Assembly (NCBI GenBank): GCA_964627045.1
Contig: CAZVIK010000074.1
Coordinates: 1 to 17,337, forward strand
Reading direction: 5' to 3'
DNA: 17,337 nt
Origin: CAZVIK01 sp964627045
GTDB lineage: Bacteria; Acidobacteriota; Terriglobia; Bryobacterales; Bryobacteraceae
Shown here: piece by piece, positions 13,668-17,337 of the stretch
Layout: every line of letters begins with the position of its first letter
How positions within the stretch are numbered: the stretch's first letter is position 1
Notes under the pieces: generated by a model
The model's input: the letters and a program-made list of their open reading frames with translations, nothing else
Told to the model about the DNA's origin: nothing
The model's database searches: none
Program-made: the position numbers and the translations under genes

Positions 13668-15191
13668 TTATCTCTTTTTTCGAATGAAGCCGGGGCGCCC
13701 GCGAGCGTTGGCCAGATCCTCGGCCGCCGTGCCGGCCAGAGCGGCCACCTCGGCCGCTCCGCGCGCGTCGAGGCGGTCCCAGGTGTCACCGGGGGTGTGG
13801 TACTCGGCGTGGTGGCCGGTGAAGAAGAACAAGACCGGGATCCGCTTCGGGAGGAACGAAAACTGGTCGCTGGAGCCGTAGCCGCCGCTGTCGGACGTGT
13901 TCAACGTCAGGTCGCGCCCGCGGTTGGCGCGTTTGAGCACGGCGTCAAACCCTTTGCCGGTGTTGGCCCCGCCAACGAACACTTCCCGGCCGCGCAAGCG
14001 TCCGATCATGTCCATGTTTATCATGGCGATAGCCTTCTCAAGCGGAAGCACTGGATGATCAACGAAATAGTTCGCGCCGACCAAGCCGATCTCCTCCGCC
14101 GCGAAGGCTACCAGCAGCACGGCGCGGCGCTGTGGCGGGCGTGAGGCGAACCAGCGGGCCAACTCGATGACGGCCGCGGTGCCCGAAGCGTTGTCGTCGG
14201 CGCCGTAGTGGATCAGGCCCTTCCCGTTGGAGGACATCGTGAACTGCTCGCCCAGGCCCACGTGATCGTAGTGCGCGCCGATGACGACGTATTCGCCGGT
14301 CTGGCCGGGCACGAGAGCGGCCACGTTGAATACGGTCCGCGTCTCTTGCACGACATCGGTGACGATCTCGACGCGAAAGGACGAGGGCAGCGCGAAGGAA
14401 CGCGGGCGCAGGTCGCGGTCGATTCCGTTCACGATGCCGTCCAGGCTGCGCCCGGCCTGCCGCAGCCACTCGGCGGCGACCTGCGCCTTCACCTCGACGA
14501 ACGGTAACCCGGCCGGCGGCGGGCCCGGAAGAGCGGAAAACGGTGTGAGTTCACCGGAGTCGCTCGGGTGATTCGGCTTGTCCTGTATGTAGAGCACGCC
14601 GGCCGCACCGTGCGCCCGGGCGTTCGCGGCTTTGGCCTGAAGCTGGCCGTGATTGGTATAGACACGCCCGCTGAAGACGCTGCGGGCATCGAACTCCTGC
14701 GGTTCGTGGCGGAGGATCAGGACGACCTTGCCCCGGGCATCGATGCCTCGGTAGTCGTCGTAGCCGTACTCGAGCGCCGTGATCCCGTAGCCGGCAAACA
14801 CCACCGGGGCGGCGAGGCGTCCGGAGGAGGAAAAGGGCAGCGGGCGGAAGTCCTCGTCGAACTTGAGCGCGGTGCGTTTCGCGCCGTCGAGGACCTCGAA
14901 TGCGTTGCCTTCGCCCAGCCGCGCCGAGACGGTGATGGGCAGGGGTTGAAGATAGTCCTCCGCTAGAGGTTTCAGGCCGAATTCCTTGAATTTGCTGGCG
15001 ATATACCGCGCGGCGTCGTCCGCCTCGGGGGTACCCGAGGCGCGACCGCGCATGGCGTCTGAGGCCAGGACCTTGACGTGTTCCAGGTAGCGTTCCGGAT
15101 CGACCTCAGCCGCCCGAAGAAAGGCCCCCGCCAGCAGCAGAGCCGCGGGGAGTAGCGTCGAAAACCGCCTGGCAACGCGGGGGCGGGTCAC
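13668..15191 (-). CDS. M28-family zinc metallopeptidase with PA domain, exported
   Basis: 507 residues starting at GTG 15191, which overlaps the stop of the DsbA-like gene by four bases (GTGA). The N-terminus RRFSTLLPAALLLAGAFLRA is a signal peptide. A PA-type insert lies at about 130-240 (VVFAGYGITALEYGYDDYRG, GAAGVLYIQDKPNHP). The M28 catalytic domain carries both zinc sites: His307 in GAHYDHVG, Asp332 in GADDNASG (bridging), the AAEEIGL pair Glu366 (general base) and Glu367 (ligand), Asp394 in NMDMIG, and His465 in EYHTPGDTWD. It is expected to act as an aminopeptidase or related exopeptidase in the periplasm or outside. The C-terminus ends in a basic RPGFIRKKR tail. The length is typical of PA-containing M28 members. 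Confidence 0.93.
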   Translation of the reverse strand: MTRPRVARRFSTLLPAALLLAGAFLRAAEVDPERYLEHVKVLASDAMRGRASGTPEADDAARYIASKFKEFGLKPLAEDYLQPLPITVSARLGEGNAFEVLDGAKRTALKFDEDFRPLPFSSSGRLAAPVVFAGYGITALEYGYDDYRGIDARGKVVLILRHEPQEFDARSVFSGRVYTNHGQLQAKAANARAHGAAGVLYIQDKPNHPSDSGELTPFSALPGPPPAGLPFVEVKAQVAAEWLRQAGRSLDGIVNGIDRDLRPRSFALPSSFRVEIVTDVVQETRTVFNVAALVPGQTGEYVVIGAHYDHVGLGEQFTMSSNGKGLIHYGADDNASGTAAVIELARWFASRPPQRRAVLLVAFAAEEIGLVGANYFVDHPVLPLEKAIAMINMDMIGRLRGREVFVGGANTGKGFDAVLKRANRGRDLTLNTSDSGGYGSSDQFSFLPKRIPVLFFFTGHHAEYHTPGDTWDRLDARGAAEVAALAGTAAEDLANARGRPGFIRKKR

Positions 15192-16147
15192 TTGGGACGG
15201 AGCGGCGAGGGGAGGCTCACCGAGCAGCAGTCTTTGTCACCGGCGTTGTTGGCCGTCTTCTGGTACACGATCTCGCTGTCGATAATCTCGCGCATTTGGT
15301 CCCAGGAAAGCTGCGCCGCGATCCGCCGGCCGTTGATGAACAGCGTCGGCGTCGCATTCAGGTTCAGGCTGCGGGCGAGCGCCACCGACATCGCGATCTC
15401 GCCCTCCATCACATTGCTGTCCAGGCACCGGTTCATCTGGAGGGCATCCACGCCCTTGGACTGGGCGAAGGCGATTACCTTTTCTTTCAGGTTCTCCGGG
15501 GTGATCTGAGGCGCCTGCGCGAAGACCCAGTCGTGATAATCCCAGTAGGACGCTTCTCCCTGTTGCAGGAAGCAGCGCCCCGCCATGGCCGCCGCCTTGG
15601 CCCAGGGGTGAATCTGCTCCAGCGGGAATTCCTGCAAGTACAGGCGCACCTCCTTGGGGTAGGTGGCCAGCAGGTTCTTGCGGAGCATCTGCGCCTCCAC
15701 GCGGCAGTAGGGGCACTGATAGTCGGTGAACAGCACCAGGACGACGGGCGCGCCGGGCGTGCCGAGGCTGGGCCCGTTGAGGGAGGTCAGCTTATCGAGG
15801 TCGGCGCGGAAGGGGTTATCGGTGATGTCGTAGACGGTTCCCTGGATGATGCTCTTGCCGTCCTTGGAAACCAGGAAAGGCTGTTCGACGCTGGCGCCCT
15901 CGGCCGAGGCCTTGACGATAACCTCGCTCAGCCCGGCGACCGGAGAGGGTTTGGGCGCGCCGATTTCAACCTTAACCTCGCCGCCCCAGGCGTAGAGGTG
16001 GCGAACATACGCTTCCAGGGTGGCCTTGTCGAAGGCCGACTTGGCGGCCGCCGGTTTCGAGGGAGCAGGTTTCTGGCACGCCGCCGGCATTCCGGCGAGC
16101 GTTAACAGCAGCAGGCAGAGACACCAACGTTTCGGCATCACGGGCAT
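15188..16147 (-). CDS. DsbA/thioredoxin-4-like thiol:disulfide oxidoreductase, probable lipoprotein
   Basis: About 319 residues. Candidate starts are ATG at 16156, 16147 and 16138; I chose 16147 because GGAG sits three bases before it. The N-terminal KRWCLCLLLLTLAGMPAACQ followed by a Lys/Pro/Ala/Ser-rich linker looks like a lipoprotein signal, with Cys24 as the lipidated residue, but Pro at -3 departs from the lipobox. Residues about 36-130 form a DsbC-like N-terminal domain with unknown partner. The thioredoxin-fold domain has FTDYQCPYCRVEAQML (active site Cys145-Pro-Tyr-Cys148) and cis-Pro267 in NATPTLFINGRR, with the helical insert (HPWAKAAAMAGRCFLQQG) of DsbA-like proteins. A Cys-Cys pair (DKDCCSV) lies near the C-terminus. 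It should oxidise or isomerise disulfides in exported proteins. The M28 gene is translationally coupled downstream. Confidence 0.9.
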   Translation of the reverse strand: MPVMPKRWCLCLLLLTLAGMPAACQKPAPSKPAAAKSAFDKATLEAYVRHLYAWGGEVKVEIGAPKPSPVAGLSEVIVKASAEGASVEQPFLVSKDGKSIIQGTVYDITDNPFRADLDKLTSLNGPSLGTPGAPVVLVLFTDYQCPYCRVEAQMLRKNLLATYPKEVRLYLQEFPLEQIHPWAKAAAMAGRCFLQQGEASYWDYHDWVFAQAPQITPENLKEKVIAFAQSKGVDALQMNRCLDSNVMEGEIAMSVALARSLNLNATPTLFINGRRIAAQLSWDQMREIIDSEIVYQKTANNAGDKDCCSVSLPSPLRPK

Positions 16148-16251
16148 ATGCTCCATTGTACCTGTCCGGGCCGCGCCGCCCGCACATGTGTCACCAGACA
16201 GGAAACCGAAGAGGACTCCCGCGCCGCCGGGAGATGTGATACCAGTAAGGG

Positions 16252-16704
16252 ATGCTGCGCGACCGGGCTTTGGTTCCACTCAGCCGGCAACACCACAACG
16301 CCCTGGCGCTGTGCGTCCTGACCAGCCGCACGCTGGAAGCGGAGTCTGGCGCCGAGACGGTCGCCCGGCTCTCGTCCAAGGCGGTCGACCGCTACGATAT
16401 GGAGATCGCCAACCACTTCGCCATCGAAGAGGAGTTGGTGTTTCCGGCGGCCGAAGGGGAGTTGGGCGAGTGCGCGCCGGTCGCCGGCCTGATCGCCGAT
16501 CACCGCAGGCTCGAAGCGATGATCGAGCACCTGCGCGCCACGCCGGACGCCGGTGTCCTGCGGGAGTTCATCGCCCTTCTCCGCAGCCACGTCCGGCGCG
16601 AAGAAGAGGAGTTTTTCGAAGAGGTGCAGCGGCGTCTGCCGCGCGAGGCGCTGGATGCCCTGGGAGCGCAGATCGACGCCAGGGCGGTCCGCCTAGCGAT
16701 TTGA
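16252..16704 (+). CDS. Hemerythrin HHE cation-binding domain protein
   Basis: 150 residues forming one four-helix HHE bundle. Probable di-iron ligands are His14 or His15 (SRQHHNAL), His55 and Glu59 (NHFAIEEELVFP), His84 (ADHRRLEAMIEHL) and His113 with Glu117-120 (SHVRREEEEFFEE). The family binds two irons and is linked to oxygen, nitric oxide or redox sensing and iron-sulfur repair; this one has no fused domain. It is cytoplasmic, with no signal peptide. ATG at 16252 has only TAAGGG directly before it. The stop TGA (16702-16704) is three bases before the purC ATG, so the two are likely cotranscribed and translationally coupled. The DsbA-like gene diverges upstream across about 100 bases. Confidence 0.9.
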   Translation: MLRDRALVPLSRQHHNALALCVLTSRTLEAESGAETVARLSSKAVDRYDMEIANHFAIEEELVFPAAEGELGECAPVAGLIADHRRLEAMIEHLRATPDAGVLREFIALLRSHVRREEEEFFEEVQRRLPREALDALGAQIDARAVRLAI

Positions 16705-16707
16705 ATC

Positions 16708-17337
16708 ATGACCAACCATCCCACAAGTACGATCATCCTGGAATCCGACCTGCCTGGGGTTCCGCTTTTGGCACGGGGCAAGGTCCGCGACGTTTATGGC
16801 GCGGGCGACAAGCTTCTGATCGTCGCCAGCGACCGTATATCCGCCTTCGACTACGTTCTGGCGACCGGCATTCCAAACAAAGGAAGGGTTCTCACCCAGC
16901 TTTCGGTTTTCTGGTTTGACTTTCTGAAGGACGTGACGCCAACCCACTTCCTGACGGCAAACGTCGATGAGTACCCAGGGGAACTGCGCCGGTTCCGCGA
17001 CCAACTCGAGGGGCGCTCCATGCTTGTGAAGCGCGCACGGATGATGGACGTCGAGTGCGTGGTGCGGGGCTATCTTTCGGGTTCCGGCTGGAAGGAATAC
17101 CAGAAGACGGGCGCGGTGTGCGGAATCCCGCTGCCGGCGGGACTGGTGGAGAGCGACAAGCTGCCCGAGCCGGTCTTCACCCCCTCGACCAAGGCGCAAT
17201 CGGGCCACGATGAGAACATTTCCTTCGATCAGGTCGTATCTATGGTGGGAGGAGAGATGGCCGAGCGCCTGCGCGCCGCAACGTTGGGGGTTTACTCGAA
17301 GGCGGCGGCCTATGCCGAGACGCGGGGCGTTATCATC
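16708..17337 (+). CDS. purC: Phosphoribosylaminoimidazole-succinocarboxamide synthase (SAICAR synthetase), 5' part
   Basis: The first 210 codons of an open frame that runs off the window end. PurC joins aspartate to CAIR using ATP, the eighth step of IMP synthesis, in the cytoplasm. Motifs: ARGKVRDVY (22-30, ATP-binding opening), SDRISAFDYVLATGIPNKG (from residue 41), VKRARMMDVECVVRGYLSGS (signature, Arg120-Gly121-Tyr122), and GSGWKEY. The long stretch CGIPLPAGLVESDKL then PEPVFTPSTKA and HDENISF marks the long (ADE1-like, about 300 residue) form rather than the short Escherichia coli form. The ATG at 16708 follows the hemerythrin stop after three bases without a good ribosome site, so it may depend on coupled translation. 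Confidence 0.97.
   Translation, partial: MTNHPTSTIILESDLPGVPLLARGKVRDVYGAGDKLLIVASDRISAFDYVLATGIPNKGRVLTQLSVFWFDFLKDVTPTHFLTANVDEYPGELRRFRDQLEGRSMLVKRARMMDVECVVRGYLSGSGWKEYQKTGAVCGIPLPAGLVESDKLPEPVFTPSTKAQSGHDENISFDQVVSMVGGEMAERLRAATLGVYSKAAAYAETRGVII

Noticed and set aside
16189..16200. TGTC-ACCA-GACA inverted repeat upstream of the hemerythrin gene
   Set aside because: Four-base arms occur often by chance and match no operator I can name.
1..17337. CRISPR arrays, insertion sequences, phage or defence modules, riboswitches
   Set aside because: Reading both strands showed no regularly spaced repeats, transposase or integrase motifs, or recognisable aptamer structures.

Overview
The window is high-GC, tightly packed bacterial DNA, most probably from the phylum Acidobacteriota, order Bryobacterales (Solibacter-like). 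This rests on recognised lineage-typical families: a protein ending in the 'Solibacter uncharacterized C-terminal domain' (TIGR03437 type) after SBBP-like repeat sequence, a membrane-anchored winged-helix-like protein with a long C-terminal domain, and a GGDEF protein with a characteristic N-terminal helical region. No database search was run; all names come from reading the translations.

Layout, left to right. (1) 1-1064: 3' part of a secreted SBBP/TIGR03437 protein, with a C6G15 homopolymer at 84-104 that breaks the frame near the window edge. (2) 1130-4510: a co-directional vitamin B6 block: a MocR/PdxR-type regulator, pdxS, pdxT and an ArsC/low-molecular-weight phosphatase-like gene. The last three overlap by 1 and 4 bases. 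(3) 4571-4657: tRNA-Leu(CAG) with its own promoter. (4) About 4750-6029, minus strand: a small accessory patch with an exported hypothetical protein and a short degraded ORF carrying an in-frame TGA. (5) 6175-10456: three exported enzymes: a Tat-type enolase-superfamily protein (+), a neutral ceramidase-family protein (-) and an esterase of the feruloyl esterase/Esterase D type (-). (6) 10717-12983 (+): a membrane-anchored regulator-like protein followed by a diguanylate cyclase. (7) 16147-13017 (-): a probable three-gene operon of DsbA-like thiol oxidoreductase, M28 metallopeptidase (4-base overlap) and an unrecognised 204-residue protein. (8) 16252-17337 (+): a hemerythrin-domain protein followed after 3 bases by purC, which runs off the window.

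How the parts fit: PdxST make pyridoxal 5'-phosphate (PLP) from ribose 5-phosphate, glyceraldehyde 3-phosphate and glutamine. The upstream MocR protein is itself expected to bind PLP, so the block looks like a self-sensing cofactor circuit. The exported hydrolases, M28 peptidase and Dsb-like protein fit a heterotrophic, periplasm-rich lifestyle. The regulator/GGDEF pair suggests an envelope signal feeding transcription and cyclic-di-GMP. I see no CRISPR array, transposase, integrase, phage module or recognisable defence system. I do not claim a new system; the most interesting points are the phosphatase coupled to pdxT, the altered active site of the exported enolase-superfamily protein, the regulator/GGDEF pair, and the small interrupted ORF.
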